Assembly: GCA_916610825.1 (NCBI GenBank)
Contig: OU744450.1
Span: 9,382,261 to 9,446,260, forward strand
DNA: 64,000 nucleotides
Source: Haliclystus octoradiatus
Lineage: Eukaryota > Cnidaria > Staurozoa > Stauromedusae > Haliclystidae
Direction of reading: 5' to 3'
The notes below the pieces were generated by a model. That model was not told where the DNA came from and searched no databases. It saw only the letters and a list, made by a program, of their open reading frames with translations. Below are positions 15,301-46,865 of the stretch, in pieces; the first letter of the stretch is position 1; each line of letters opens with the position of its first letter. Position numbers and translations under genes: made by a program.

Positions 15301-18300
15301 TGTTACCATTCAAGTAAACAATAAAACACAAACATAAAGTTTTCACAATTGCAAAGAATGTGTTGAAAACATAAATTCAAGTTAACAACTTTTACATAGA
15401 TTTTGAAAGTAATTTTACTTGAGAATATATCTACAACAGTTGGTTTACTAATGGCAGCCTAGACATTGGTTTAATCATGTGGTTCAAAGAGCTTATGAAT
15501 GTTTCATAAACGTCAATGGGGCGCGAAAGAACATAGGCATGCAGGCTAGCATGTTGACGACACTAATGGAAATAACTATTTTGGAGATACTGATTTGATC
15601 CAAAATTTTGTTTGGAAAACACTGTGTGTTGCCTAGGTGACTGAAGATAAAATGAAGAATGCTGAATGGAAAGAAGCGATTTTCCTGGCATCAATCATGG
15701 CTTTTGATCGATGTAAATCTGCTGTTTCGTGATAGATTTGCCAACCTCTCAAATGTTAGAGAAATTTTGATGCTGATGAGTTCGATTGAAGTTCACAGTA
15801 CGTAGCAAAGACTTCATTCATTTTCAATATGGAAGCTATTTGATTTAAAACATTTTTTGAAATTTGCCTCAGAATTGGAAAGAAAAGGTAGCAAACATTG
15901 ATAAAGTCAGTGAGAGTTGAGTTTTTTCACCCACCCATAATAACCATGTCATGAAATTTGGCGTACTAAAAGCGTCCAACCAAAAAAAAAGATATAATTT
16001 GTTGTATTTATTTCCCAAGTGTTCATCGAAAATCATGTGGTCGGTGTTGTTTACATTTTTTACTAAAGGGCGATTCCATCAGAAGCGAAACCAAAATTTT
16101 ACAAGCGTCAAAAATAAAGCAAGGAATTCAGACAAAAATCAATTGTTTTCTTTAAAAAAGACACTTTTACTATCATTATACTGTATATATGTTTGATTGG
16201 GATTATAGATTTCGATGTGGATAAAATTAATGTTTTAGAGAGAGCGTTGAGTTGGCCGCTTGTGAATTTTATGATAACAATAACAAACCAAAACTTGAAA
16301 TTTCGCGTTTTTCTGTTCATGATAACAAAAATTACATTAATTGATATGACTTCACTTGTTTTGTATTATTGAGTAGTAAAAACAAAGAATAATGAGTGTA
16401 TTTTACCTTGAAATTATATAACTGTTTCGATCACTTTGGGTCGCTGTCAGTCAGACACGAAAAAGTCCTAAATGTTTTGTTTACTCCACAGCGTGACACT
16501 TGATCGCTAAATCCTTCCGTATGCAAAACAGAAAATAGCTAATTTGCATATTTGGTGGCAAACATTGTTCTTTTCTTCAACGTCATCCTTTAAATCTGCG
16601 TGTCTGACTGACAGAAAATATTCATTCGGACACTTTCGATCTAAGCGCAACAGTCGGCATCTCAAAGATAATGCCGTAATGATCACATAATCATAGAATC
16701 CGTGTGACCGCCTACCCGTTGTTTTGGACACTTCACACCACGTGGTAATTTGAGGTCGCTGTCGTCAATGTTTAGTCATGCGTGTTGACTGTTTTATCGC
16801 ATGCGAAATGGGAATGGCAGTTCATTTGGCCTTGTTGTTTAGAATATTATCTGTATGTGTGCTACATTTTGAACAAAAAGAACAACCAATTTACATTACA
16901 TGATGATTATAGATTTGGAATGAATATATAAAAGTTTTATTTAAAGTGTAGGCTATTACTTGTGTTTTATGTCAAGTTATGTCAGTCAGACACAAACTGC
17001 TTCGGAGAGGTTAGTCAGACACGGAATCTTGTCAGTCAGACATGAGAAACAATTGTTTATTGCCTTATATATTTTGGAAGTATTTAATAAAATTAATAAT
17101 ATTTGTGAAGTATAATATCTTAAAAACATGATGAGAGTGATTTTATTCTTCTTTATGCCAACACTTCGCAGAAATCTACAAATGTTCATCTCCAATTGGC
17201 AAAATGGCGAGCGTCCGTGTCAGTCAGACACGGTCCTTAAACTTGCTGTAATTTATTTATATTTTGAGTTATTGTGAATATTTTTACTTTGTGGGATTGT
17301 TTTTGCCACTCTTTATTTGTAAATAATAATAATTGATCAAACTTTGTGTGGATGTTGATTCCATATTCAAAAATATCTTCCGATGTGTCAGTCAGACACG
17401 ATGGAATCTCTATAAAATGGAAACGTTATGAAATGTATGTGAAAAGTAGGCAGGTACGCGCGTACCTTAGCGGAATCCATGTAGTTGGAACGCCAGATAT
17501 TTATGCCAATTTCAATGCAGGGCAATTCCATCGTGATGGAGTTTCAATGTAGGCCTACAGAGGTTTTTTGCATTATTTATGTGGAAGCGCTGGTTTCAAA
17601 TAGACTTTCAAATGATTAGCCATAGTATATATATTATGTTTACATAATTATAATCATTCTAAATCAAAAACGTTTTTATTTATCGATATTTTTGCAATAT
17701 ACCTTTGTGATGGAGTTTCCTGAAGAAATTCCATTTTTCAATCGTAAGATTGATTTTTTAAATTCCTATGAAGTTTGTGCTGGAATTTTACTGAATAAAC
17801 GATGATTGTATAGCCTAATGGTATATAAATTGAGTCCCAACAATTAAAAAATGATTGGAACTTTCAATAATCCAGAATTATTGATTATTCGTCGCGTTTC
17901 GTGATGGAGTTTCTTCTGTAAATTTTTCTTGTGATGGAGTTTCATTGCTGTTAGCCATGATTTAATGTTTTAAATTACAAACTTAAAATAGTCTTTTGTA
18001 GTTTTCCTGTAGACTTCTTCTTCTATTTTAAATAAAATATAAAGCAATATAATGGACTTTGATTTGAATAATATCTGATTTGGCAGGTAAACTTTGAAAT
18101 TGGAACGATCCGATTCATTACCCCATGCATCGTTCAGCGAGTGTGAATATTTGATTTCGAAATTGACACCTCCGCGTGAATAAAATACATTTTTATTCAA
18201 ATATCATGCCGTAAATGATTAATTTTAAATGAAATGATAGAAATGGTAAACAAGCAAGAGAAATGGAAGATATCATATATAATTTCAAGTGGAAAATGAA

Positions 18301-19030
18301 CTAAATAATAGTCAAAATTTGCAGCGAAAACATATTACCAGTGGCCGGTTTTTATCGTGACAAATTGCCGCAGGCATGCGTAGAAATCAAATCTTCAAAC
18401 ACTGACGAAACAATTTTTATAAAGAATGACCGTGCGAAACATGATATTAACTTTCGTCATTTTTTTCGTGATGGTGTTTCAGGATGTTGAATAAAGGCCA
18501 ATAATTTCATAATTCTTTAATTTTTCGAGTTAAATGTTTTACAAACGTATTAATAGGCCTATTGGTTTACAACGTATGTTTATGTGTTATTTTAAAAGTA
18601 TTGTTTAAACTATTAAAGGATTTGAGAATCTGTACGCCTAATTCGGATATAATATTATATCCGGCGTATAAACATACATAAAATCCACTATGCCGCGCGT
18701 ATGCAGCTTGAACTTAAAGAAAGACACTGAGTTTTTCCATACTTTCAGGTTTTCAAGTTAAATTTATCAGCCAAAGCCAGCCTAAGCTACAAGGCATGAA
18801 AGAAGCAAATTTAATTCAAAGTTTGGTCCCAACTGACAACTCATTCTTACTAAATGGCATTGCATTTCTCTTAACCATCGGTCAATCGCGAGGAATACTA
18901 CAGCCTAAATAAATCATAATAATGGACGATACAGACAGTACAGAAGATAACAAGACCGTGACTCACCTTCCCGGACTTTATCACAGAGACCAACATCGAC
19001 ATCTGTATTTGTTTTCTTTGTTTTAGGCAT
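3301..19030 (-). CDS. INO80B: INO80B-like INO80 complex subunit B, 8 exons
   Basis: Subunit of the INO80 nucleosome-remodelling complex, acting in the nucleus. Exons on the minus strand: 18967-19030, 14527-14701, 11488-11612, 10818-10881, 9736-9881, 6867-6970, 3645-3766 and 3301-3433. All phases agree, giving 310 codons plus stop (human INO80B is slightly longer). In order: a Lys/His-rich tract with KHKHKKHRKKK (residues ~28-39); the conserved KLKIKLGGQ block (~67-75); an acidic stretch (~100-140); WLNALDEGTLDD (~153-164); a basic PAPA-1-type helix ERRRKQRAKKRRQQ (~203-216); and a C-terminal HIT-type zinc finger with Cys 274, 279, 287, 295 and 299. Start: ATG at 19030, preceded by a short overlapping upstream ATG frame (19038). 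The donor of exon 5 is less certain: GT at 9735 keeps the frame into exon 6, whereas the nearer GT at 9766 does not. Divergent from a small gene at 19189. Confidence 0.88.
5183..5280. repeat. TTCATGAA-array element, copy 1
   Basis: Contains GTTCATGAAC and degenerate forms (TTTATGAAC, TTCATGACA) around a short spacer. It lies in INO80B intron 6. It is a partial copy of the dispersed palindrome-array family described at 37161-37340. Confidence 0.6.
7140..7740. repeat. possible decayed transposon rich in ATCAGATC-like words
   Basis: Dense clusters of GATCTGAT/ATCAGATC and GAATCGGATTC-like words occur at 7150-7265 and 7640-7715, about 400 bp apart and partly inverted, as in subterminal repeats of a DNA transposon. 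Similar words recur at 59830-59930 and 60110-60190 in a Ttd14 intron, so this is probably a dispersed family. No clear ends or target duplication were found. It lies in INO80B intron 5. Confidence 0.35.
8338..8511. repeat. TTCATGAA-array element, copy 2
   Basis: Repeated degenerate TTCATGAA/TTCATAA words, including GTTCATGAACAGTTTATGAA, in INO80B intron 5. The ends are eroded compared with the better copies at 37161 and 55590. Confidence 0.6.
9320..9415. repeat. TTCATGAA-array element, copy 3 (short)
   Basis: About 95 bp, bounded by CCCATGCGAAAA on the left and CTCACAGGGG on the right, with GTTCATGAAC-type words between. The two ends match the terminal consensus of the family, so this short copy helps define it. 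It lies in INO80B intron 5, about 320 bp from exon 5. Confidence 0.65.
12161..13071. mobile_element. non-autonomous hAT-type element
   Basis: The ends are perfect inverted repeats (TAGAGATGAGCCGAT at 12161; ATCGGCTCATCTCTA ending at 13071), followed on both sides by subterminal copies of ATAATCGG/CCGATTA words. Flanks read TGTTTTTTAT and TGTTTTAT, consistent with a target duplication blurred by T-run slippage. The 911-bp interior shows no transposase. TIRs of the form TAGAGATGAG with an approximately 8-bp duplication fit the hAT superfamily. It lies in INO80B intron 2, directly upstream of a DIRS-like fragment. Confidence 0.75.
13103..14010 (+). pseudogene. DIRS-like retroelement fragment with an internal duplication
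   Basis: Translation shows KQLWHLLKSKKCLGPVSAKF, then LDSVNQIARLPEDKL and CTHRQLESLI (reverse-transcriptase/RNase H region of DIRS-type elements). Downstream is LAQSTRRAYNSDQ, the start of a tyrosine-recombinase N-terminal domain. The RT/RNase H part is present twice in direct order (about 13161-13337 and 13491-13730). The first copy lacks an internal block of about 80 bp present in the second. Frames are broken, so this is a relic in INO80B intron 2, opposite in strand to the host gene. Confidence 0.7.
15195..15300. repeat. possible hAT left-end fragment
   Basis: The sequence CTAGGGATGTAAATTGACAG followed by CAAATATTCAACAATCAAATATT-type words resembles the end plus subterminal repeats of hAT elements. 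No matching right end was found nearby. INO80B intron 1. Confidence 0.35.
16445..17400. repeat. cluster of seven TGTCAGTCAGACACG motifs
   Basis: The 15-mer or a close variant occurs at 16445, 16599 (reverse strand), 16980, about 17010, 17030, 17218 and 17386, inside otherwise non-repetitive AT-rich DNA in INO80B intron 1. Spacing is irregular, so it is not a tandem satellite. It may be the subterminal repeat set of a decayed DNA transposon whose other end is the GTGATGGAGTTTC cluster. Confidence 0.7.
17532..18480. repeat. cluster of five GTGATGGAGTTTC motifs
   Basis: The 13-mer occurs at 17533, 17707, 17901, 17931 and (one mismatch) 18468, all in the same orientation, directly following the TGTCAGTCAGACACG cluster. 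At 17386-17415 the first motif runs straight into a diverged form of the second (ACACGATGGAATCTC). INO80B intron 1; no coding potential. Confidence 0.7.
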
Positions 19031-19188
19031 TATTGATCATTAATTACATTCTAGAACACCATTAAAATTCAGTAAAAACAACCAATAAAATAGCAATTTT
19101 CAAGAAGTGAATCGCCATTCTCGTAATGCCTCGAGCGATGAATGGATGATACTTGGCATCGAGACTGTGAGGTACAACTTTCGTCGAG
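19031..19188. promoter_or_regulatory. putative bidirectional promoter
   Basis: Only 158 bp separate the start codons of INO80B (minus, 19030) and the small gene starting at 19189 (plus). Untranslated leaders and a shared core promoter must fit here if both starts are right. The stretch has more CpG dinucleotides than its surroundings; I see no convincing TATA box. Confidence 0.5.
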
Positions 19189-19497
19189 ATGGATCAATGG
19201 TTGGAAAATTGTTTTGAATTTTTTTACAGTTTGAAAGACAAATACGACGAGTATGCTAAAGATGACTGGCAAATAAGAGCTTGCAGTGCTACATTTTGTA
19301 TAACTCTGTTTTTATGTATATTGATCTGGATTGAATGGAAAAAGAATGGTGCTATAATCATGCTTGCAACGAAAAAAGCTTCACTGAAGCCTGGCTTTTA
19401 TGGTAGAAAATGTTCTCGGCATCCGCTTCAAAAATCACCAAGTTGTAACTTCCCAGATGAAGATCCACTTACGTTTTCAAAGAAATCTTATCGCTAA
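19189..19497 (+). CDS. small single-pass membrane protein, unknown function
   Basis: Single-exon frame of 102 codons and stop, start in a good context (CGAGATGG), divergent from INO80B. The N-terminal ~30 residues are rich in acidic and aromatic residues. One hydrophobic segment (about residues 31-50, containing ITLFLCILIWIEW) looks like a transmembrane helix, followed by a basic tail rich in Lys, Arg, Ser and Pro. I do not recognise a family. Support for a real gene: head-to-head position, plausible composition, and a first in-frame ATG immediately after the promoter gap. It could also be the first exon of a longer gene, but I see no need for one. Confidence 0.55.
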   Translation: MDQWLENCFEFFYSLKDKYDEYAKDDWQIRACSATFCITLFLCILIWIEWKKNGAIIMLATKKASLKPGFYGRKCSRHPLQKSPSCNFPDEDPLTFSKKSYR

Positions 19498-20108
19498 AAC
19501 GTAATTATAATTTAAATTTGTTTATCTTTTAAATCCTTGAACAAATTTTTTAATTTTCAAATTAAGTTTGATAGCAAAATATATATATCCAAGTAACTTC
19601 CCAACTTTGCATTAGGCCTAGAACCTGAGTTGCGAATACAGTTGGATTTGTAGCGGGTGGGACGAGTCAATGACTATTAAATACCACACGCGTGTATAAA
19701 CGATTCTGAGATATATATTTATATATATTTGATATAGTTGTTGTAATAATAACTGTAGCTGCCGGCCACCAACAGGGAGAGAGAGGATGAATAAGGGTTA
19801 ATATGACTGTTGATAAACAGAGCCTCTTATGAAGGTAGACCAGCTATACAAGTTGACATTTACATAATGACGATTCAAGAGTAAGAGAGCGAATACAGAT
19901 AATACATTATTATTTACAAGAAGAGAGTACATGATTACAAACGAAAGTTACAATATAAAGTTAACAATAAAAGCACATAGCTGTTATAGTCCGTACAGAT
20001 TCAGCTGGTCATTTAAATATCATGCAATAAGACATGTTATTGAGTCTCGTCTTTGTAAATATCAGAACATTTCGATGTATGTAGCCTACCGGTCGTGCTT
20101 GTGGATAG

Positions 20109-20413
20109 ATAGATCAGGGGTAACTGAAGGTCCAAGGACATTGTATGACTTTTGATCGTTACTTTTATTTAACCGATTTTCAAAATGCTTGCTGCATATG
20201 GTTCCTTTGAATATTTACTACAAATCCACCATGTATAAAATGAAAATTATTGTTTATTAAGTAATATTTTATTGAAAAATATAAGTTATTGCAATAAATG
20301 TTAGTCAGACAGAAGATGCAAAATGAATTTTGAAAATCGCTTGAAAACAGAATTTGATACAAATAATAGCAGTGATAGGAAGTTACAAAATATCCTTGAG
20401 TTACCCCTGATCT
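20109..20413. mobile_element. small inverted-repeat MITE with CAGGGGTAACT ends
   Basis: Left end AGATCAGGGGTAACTGAAGG, right end CTTGAGTTACCCCTGATCT, giving terminal inverted repeats of about 20 bp with one or two mismatches around approximately 265 bp. CAGGGG termini suggest hAT, but I found no clean target duplication. Confidence 0.6.
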
Positions 20414-21705
20414 AGCAACGACCGCGAGACACATCAGTACTCCAGTAGCAGTACAGAACATAACAAAATAGAACTTGATTAATCACCCAATTGCAATTTA
20501 TTCGTAGCATCCCTAAATCAGCATCTGAGTAATTCAAGTTCAAAGTTAAACATGGTTAAATGTAAATTAAAGTGGAATTAGCTGCACTTTGTAGCAGAAT
20601 ATTCATTGCAATGTACACGTCTGTATGATTGAATATTTAGCCCACATTTAAGATCTTATGGGATTGTGTTGCAGTAGGGCCTACAACATAGCCTTATTAA
20701 TATTACAGTACTATCTTGACTCATTGTGCTGCCGAAATTGTGATAATAAGCGGGTTGTGATTTTAACCGGAAGAAAATAGTTGAGTTTGATAGAAATTGG
20801 TTCTGAAGAATTAGTGATCTAACAGATTGTGATAATAAAAGTAGCGACATTAACAGGGTTACTCTGTAGGCCCTACTTTTCAACTGTAATATTAGAATGT
20901 TAATTTTATGTTTTCAGCAACGCAACTTAATTGGTTCAACAAGACAACAACAATATCAATGATTGAACAAAGTTGCCGAATAATATCCAATTAATGACCT
21001 GATACTGACCTGACTATGAAGAGATCGTTGTTGCCCAATAAAAATGAAATGTACATTTTACAACAAGTCAGATTAATAGAAATAGAAACTTAAACAGCTA
21101 GCGATATATTCTATTATTGAGTTATTAGATACAAATTTAGATATATGCCTAACAGTATATGCATTACACCATTACATCATTATAAATTATAATAATTATA
21201 GTGTACAATATTGAAATGATAATAAAAGAAATTACTATACAGTAGGTTACAGTACAAATTATAACAAATAATTATCAGAAAACATAACTATAAATAATTT
21301 ATGCTATATTATTATAATTTATGTTATAATAAAATTATGAATTATAAATAATTGAAAATGTACAGTACTATCAATAAGGTGGATGACCTATAACATATAC
21401 AGTATTACAATAAATACATACATACATGATGTCAATAATTTTTTTAATTTTCCCAATACCATCAATAAATATAAATTTGTATCTAAAGTTAGTCTATCTT
21501 TAAATACAGAAATAGCAATGACAAATCATTTCAAACAAATTATGCAACATCTTAAACAATATATTCAATTTCTCACACTTTGGTAGTAGGCCTGAGTTCA
21601 CATCAGGATTATTGTATAAGCATAATGATGCCTACACTGCTAATTTTTTTATCACAATCGCATTTCATTATTTTTGGTAAGAATTTCAAAATCTATTATT
21701 TATAG

Positions 21706-22057
21706 GAAGACAAGCGATAACATAGATGTGATTTCGCGACATTTGTCATCACACTAACATGACATTTTCGATCGAATAAAATTAATTAAAAGAATAGAAA
21801 TTTAAATTACATGAATACTTATACGTTTCAACTAATTTACAATATGTAATAACACATTTCAATATTTTGTTGAATTTTATCACATTTATATTGAAATTTT
21901 GTTATCACGTACATTGTAAATTAGCTAAGTTGAAACATATGAATCTTCATGTAATTTAAATTACTATCCTTTAAATTTTATTCGCTTGAAAATGTCATAT
22001 TACTGTTGTATAATGACAAAACTTCACAAAATCGTGTCTATTTTATCGCTTGTCTTC
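21706..22057. mobile_element. inverted-repeat MITE with GAAGACAAGCGATAA ends
   Basis: Perfect 15-bp ends (GAAGACAAGCGATAA / TTATCGCTTGTCTTC), and the arms continue as an imperfect palindrome through almost the whole 352 bp, for example AGTTGAAAC around 21825 and 21930. No coding capacity. Immediately downstream of the INPP5K-like gene. Confidence 0.75.
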
Positions 22058-22367
22058 TTATCAAACTTATTAAGCAAAAAAATGTTTTATTATATTATTT
22101 ATAGCCACCAATAATCATAAATAACATGTCTGATCTCTCTTATGATCTTTCTCATATTTTGAAAAGTTGCAATTGTTTTGATGATTTCTCATTGCTAGCG
22201 TGAGAAATACTTGAATTGATATACTGACTTGAAAAGGAAACACATTTTATAATAAACATTAATTTGATAGAATTACAATTAAATCTACATAATACTTGAA
22301 TTGATGTATGATGGTAATAAATTAATGTTTTCTTCCTTGAAATCCCAATAGAACAGTATTGACATTC

Positions 22368-42635
<20,268 letters not shown>

Positions 42636-42958
42636 CTATAGGATAGGAGAAACACAAATGACACAATATGCACATCAAATTTGATTCCTACAAGGACAGG
42701 CTAAAAGCTTAAGACATAAGAGCTACCGGTACTTGAGCTACATCGATTAAAGCAAGATCTATGTATGGTATTTAAAATAGTTAAAGGACTAGTCGAATTA
42801 AACTTTGGTGATATTTTTAGTCTAAAAAAGATAAAATATGACCTTCGCGGGCATTCTCTGCAATTAGCCTACAATCTCAAGAAATCCCTAAGACCAGCAT
42901 CGTCCAGCATGCATTCGCCATAAAAAAGATATCATGGTAGAGCGATCTTCCTAATAAT
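42636..42958. other. intron sequence between 5-phosphatase exon and LTR retrotransposon
   Basis: No exon, repeat end or RNA was recognised in this 320-bp stretch; the pyrimidine-rich acceptor CTCCTATCCTATAG of the neighbouring exon lies at its left edge (42636-42649). Confidence 0.5.
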
Positions 42959-42963
42959 GTAGT

Positions 42964-43149
42964 TGTAAGAATCAGTAATAAAACTTATATCAATTTCAAA
43001 CACTTAACCTTAACAATTTCACTTTCGTCCAATCTAACTTGGACGACTTTATCACGACTTTACTTTTACAATACTGCGGACATCAAAGTCCATTTCACTA
43101 TTTATATGACATTGAAGAGAGGCTAGTCCCGCTATCACTAACGCTTACA
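42964..43149 (-). repeat. 3' LTR
   Basis: 186 bp, TGTAAG...CTTACA in plus orientation. It differs from its partner by about 13 substitutions and one indel, clustered near the end next to the internal region. Confidence 0.9.
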
Positions 43150-46100
43150 CTTCCTCGAGATTTAAAATCTCACTAAATTCACATAAAACCATACACAATT
43201 AAGTAACAGTTATCTTACAAATTACAACCATGGTAATTAATAATTAATTGATCAAGGAACATAATCATCCAACCATACAGGAGGACATCTAAGTCTAGTG
43301 GGTCTCAAAGACTGTTTATTTTCAATATCATCTTCATCTGAAGATTCTTCAGTATATACATTGTTACTACTGGCATCATATTGATAATTCGAGTTCCCGT
43401 TTGAAGTAGTTGTAGATATATTTCGTTTTCTAAGATGCGAAACGTGACGTAGCGATGGATGCCCACAAACTAACACTTTAACCTTTCGTGGAGAAATCTG
43501 CTTTACTACTATGCCTTCAGTCCATTGCTCATTGCACCTGGCTGTTGATTTAGGACTTATCCATACTTTTTCGTCGGTGATATATTCTTTCTCAAAATCA
43601 GGTTCATTATTAGGCTACTGCATTTAATAAACTTTAATCTGGGTTGGTAATTAAATTTTATCCATAAAGGTGGTACATCCATTCTAGTTGTGGGTAAATT
43701 ATTGTACTAATACACTGCTTTGTTTACATTATATTTACTACGAGCAGCTATAGTTTTAATAGTTCTATAATTTCTCTCGATAATACCTGTACCTTGAGGG
43801 TGATAAGTTGCTTGTGGAATTAATTTTACATTCCAATTATCTCTGTAAAAATAGATGTTAATTGAGCACAAATTTGTTTTTCTCCTTCGCCATTGATCTT
43901 ATGCCATATAGTAAATCGGGAAGGCCCGCAATCTATCATCGTAAAATATTTAGAGTTTTCATAAAATCCGCTGATAGTCTATACCAATTTTCATCAACTG
44001 ACAAGTTGCCTGTTCCCCATACAATTGGTAGCGGGTCAATTGATTTACACTCTTCACAATTATCTACAACATCAGCAATTGTCTCATTATTTATATCTAA
44101 ACCAGCCTTTTTAGCAATAAATTCTAGCTGCTTCTTCCCTCCATGAATTATATCGTGTAGAGATTTAAACGTTATATCATCGTCAGTAATATCACTCCGT
44201 GCTGTAGCAACAGCATAATTAGTATCAGTTCAGTACTGTCGGATTCGTAATTAGACTGTTTATTTGTTAACCAGCTTGATGGAACACGTGTTAATTCGTC
44301 TGCTTTGTTTTGATCCGATCGTACAAGGATTACATCAAGTATTCGCTAATAATAGAAGTAACTAAATCTAATTGTCTTCTTATTACTAATTCCCCTGAAG
44401 CTTTTGTGTGTAGCCTTTGTTTATCTAACGATGCATCATTAATCCAGATATTAACTGCCGCTGAATCTGTAATTAAATTAAACTTTGTTAATCCCCAAGA
44501 AACAGCCACATTTATTCCACGTAGAGCTGCATCTAGCTCAGCAAGATTTATATGCTTTTCATTTTTGAGAAGCCAACAAGCGACTTCATCGATTCCAACA
44601 GCTAATGAACTAGCATCAACCCAAACAAAATTATTTTCTGTAACCTTTACATCCCTTTACATCCCATCGCCCTTTAACAGGGTCATTCATTTTAATTCGT
44701 TTTAATAAATCTATAACCATAGTAAGTATTGGATTTTCTAATACGGAATCCCAATTACAGTCTGAAGATCTCCGTTTCAAATAACTGCAATTCATTCTTA
44801 ACCAACCGCATACAGGATATATTCCAACTAATCTACCTCACAATGAATATATTCTCTTTTTGTTAAAGTATTTACATCGATATCCTCCAAGTCTAAAGCA
44901 TTACCACGTTTCCATCATAAATGATCTCCTTTTTGTTCCACTTTCAAACCAAGTACACGTACCTCATCGCCAGGCGTAGGTCTCTCAGGAGGCTTAGCAA
45001 CAAGGCCATAACGTTATAAATGCTCGATGACTTTCTCTGCTGATACAATGGTTTCATCTACATAAATCTCGGCGATATATGCATCACATGCTTTTTTGAT
45101 TGATGGCTCTAAATCCAATACCTTCCGTAAAATTGTTGTCATGATAAATGGGGCTACATTCAAACCAAAGCCAAGACGGGTTAGGCACCATCTTTTCTCC
45201 TTATAAATAACAGTTTGATAAGGCCACAAGTTAGAATTCACTCTCAATTGCAAATACGCACCTTTTAGATCAACAATTGCACACTTTGTGTCACGCTTAC
45301 GCCATGTTCTTAGCTTTGTCATGCATACATCGCCAGCCCCAGAATAAATATCAATAGATTGATTTAATTCTCTGAAGTCCAATATAGGCCTCACCTTATT
45401 TTTCGCCTTTTGAACAACAGCAAATTATGGAATTAGTGTCTTTGGTGGGCCATGGATGGCTTCATCGTAAGGAGTTAAGTATTGTTTATCTATCCATTCT
45501 TGCAGTATATGATCGAATCCGATTTTAGTTTTATCGTTCATACTATAACGACTTACGGTATTTTTCATAAATTCGGGAGGTCCCCATTAACCCACTTCCA
45601 CTTTATTGTCCGATTCTCTCCATTAAATTCTGCCTCAAAATTACTATTATCAATTGCCATTGTTTCTATATTGTTGACAGGAAACGACTTGAAATCACCT
45701 ATGTCATTTTCAAGAAGTAATTTGTTTTCACTGTCACGTTCGTTAATATCTACGATGTTGCACGCAGCATTAATATAGGCTTGTTTTCATAACATAAATT
45801 GTCCCGTGGGCATGACCGACATTCCACCAAATACTTCAATTGAGTCAATACCTAAAACTACGTCAATACCGGCAATCATACTCGAAACAACGAAACATTT
45901 GACACATCTTTCCGAACTCGATATTTTGACATTCAAATACTTGAAACCGAGCATGCTTACTTTTGAATCGTCAAGCATAACAACATTAGTTTTACATGAG
46001 TATAAATTTGTTTTTACAATGTCACTTGACACAACAGTAATAGAGCTTCCAGTGTCAATAATAGCTTTATAATTGATATTATTAATGATGACATCTATAT

Positions 46101-46673
46101 ACAGTAAACCATTTGTACCGGGGTCGCAACCGGTTCCACAAATTTCACGAGCCCTTATTCGTTTCCCTGCTTTGGTTTACAACATCCTATTGCCATGTGA
46201 CCAATCTCTCCGCAACGATAACATACCGCAGTACCGTTTCCTTGTTCTGTGATTTCTTTTCCTCAGCTGATCTTTCACGGTCTTTAAATCAACTCTTTTC
46301 ATAGTCATAATCATAGTCTTTTGATATCAGCGAAGTATGCGTCCACATTTTCACCTGCTTTATAAACTTGTTTTTTAAATTCAGCGTACGCCGCAAACTT
46401 TGAGAGTGAGAATGCCTATAAAATTTTCTGTTTCACCAGCACGATATTCTTTTGGTCGTCAGCTGACATTTTTTGATATACCAAAAACGGTGGTCCTCGC
46501 AGTAACAGAGGAACCAGTGTGGCAGTATCTACATCATTGTATGATTGTAATTTTGCAACGATTTCAAATCTCGACCACCATTCGGCTGCGTCTCCTTCAC
46601 CGGTATATGTTCGAACAACATCTGTAATTTTCAATTTTGCTGTTTTACTTTTATTAGGCATGGCCCGTTAGCT

Positions 46674-46860
46674 TGCAAGAATCAGTAATACAACTTATAT
46701 CAATTTCAAACACTTTAATCTTAACAATTTCACTTTCGTCCAATCTAACTTGGACGACTTTATTACTACTTTACTTTTACAATACTGCGGACATTGAAGT
46801 CCGTTTCACTATTTATATGAAATTGAAGAGAGGCTAGTCTTGTTATCACTAACGCTTACA
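46674..46860 (-). repeat. 5' LTR
   Basis: 187 bp, TGCAAG...CTTACA in plus orientation. The gag ATG (46661) follows only about a dozen bases after its inner edge, leaving very little room for a standard tRNA primer-binding site. Confidence 0.9.
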
Positions 46861-46865
46861 GTAGT

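Larger units (their letters stand above)
19500..22367. other. intergenic region with two MITEs
   Basis: AT-rich spacer between the small plus-strand gene and the 3' end of the INPP5K-like gene. Apart from the inverted-repeat elements at 20109-20413 and 21706-22057 I see no gene, RNA or long open frame. Confidence 0.5.
42964..46860 (-). mobile_element. Ty3/gypsy-like LTR retrotransposon, full length but coding-dead
   Basis: LTRs of about 187 bp (42964-43149 and 46674-46860; roughly 93% identical by hand) begin and end TG...CA and are flanked by a perfect 5-bp duplication GTAGT (42959-42963; 46861-46865). On the minus strand, in order: gag (start 46661); a CCHC knuckle CYRCGEIGHMAIGC (about 46190-46235); protease DTGSS (about 46045); reverse transcriptase (45014-45394, ILDFRELNQS and LTRLGFGLNVAPFI); RNase H VDASSLAVG; integrase zinc finger and HPQGTGIIERN (about 43780); and a short C-terminal frame ending 43252. 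Several stops and frameshifts break pol. The active-site box of RT reads YAEIYVDET instead of the usual YxDD form. A purine tract GAGGAAG abuts the 3' LTR. It sits upstream of exon 42525-42635. Confidence 0.9.

Noticed and set aside
43862-46304. Plus-strand open frames of 60-130 codons
   Set aside because: They are antisense shadows of the minus-strand LTR retrotransposon genes.
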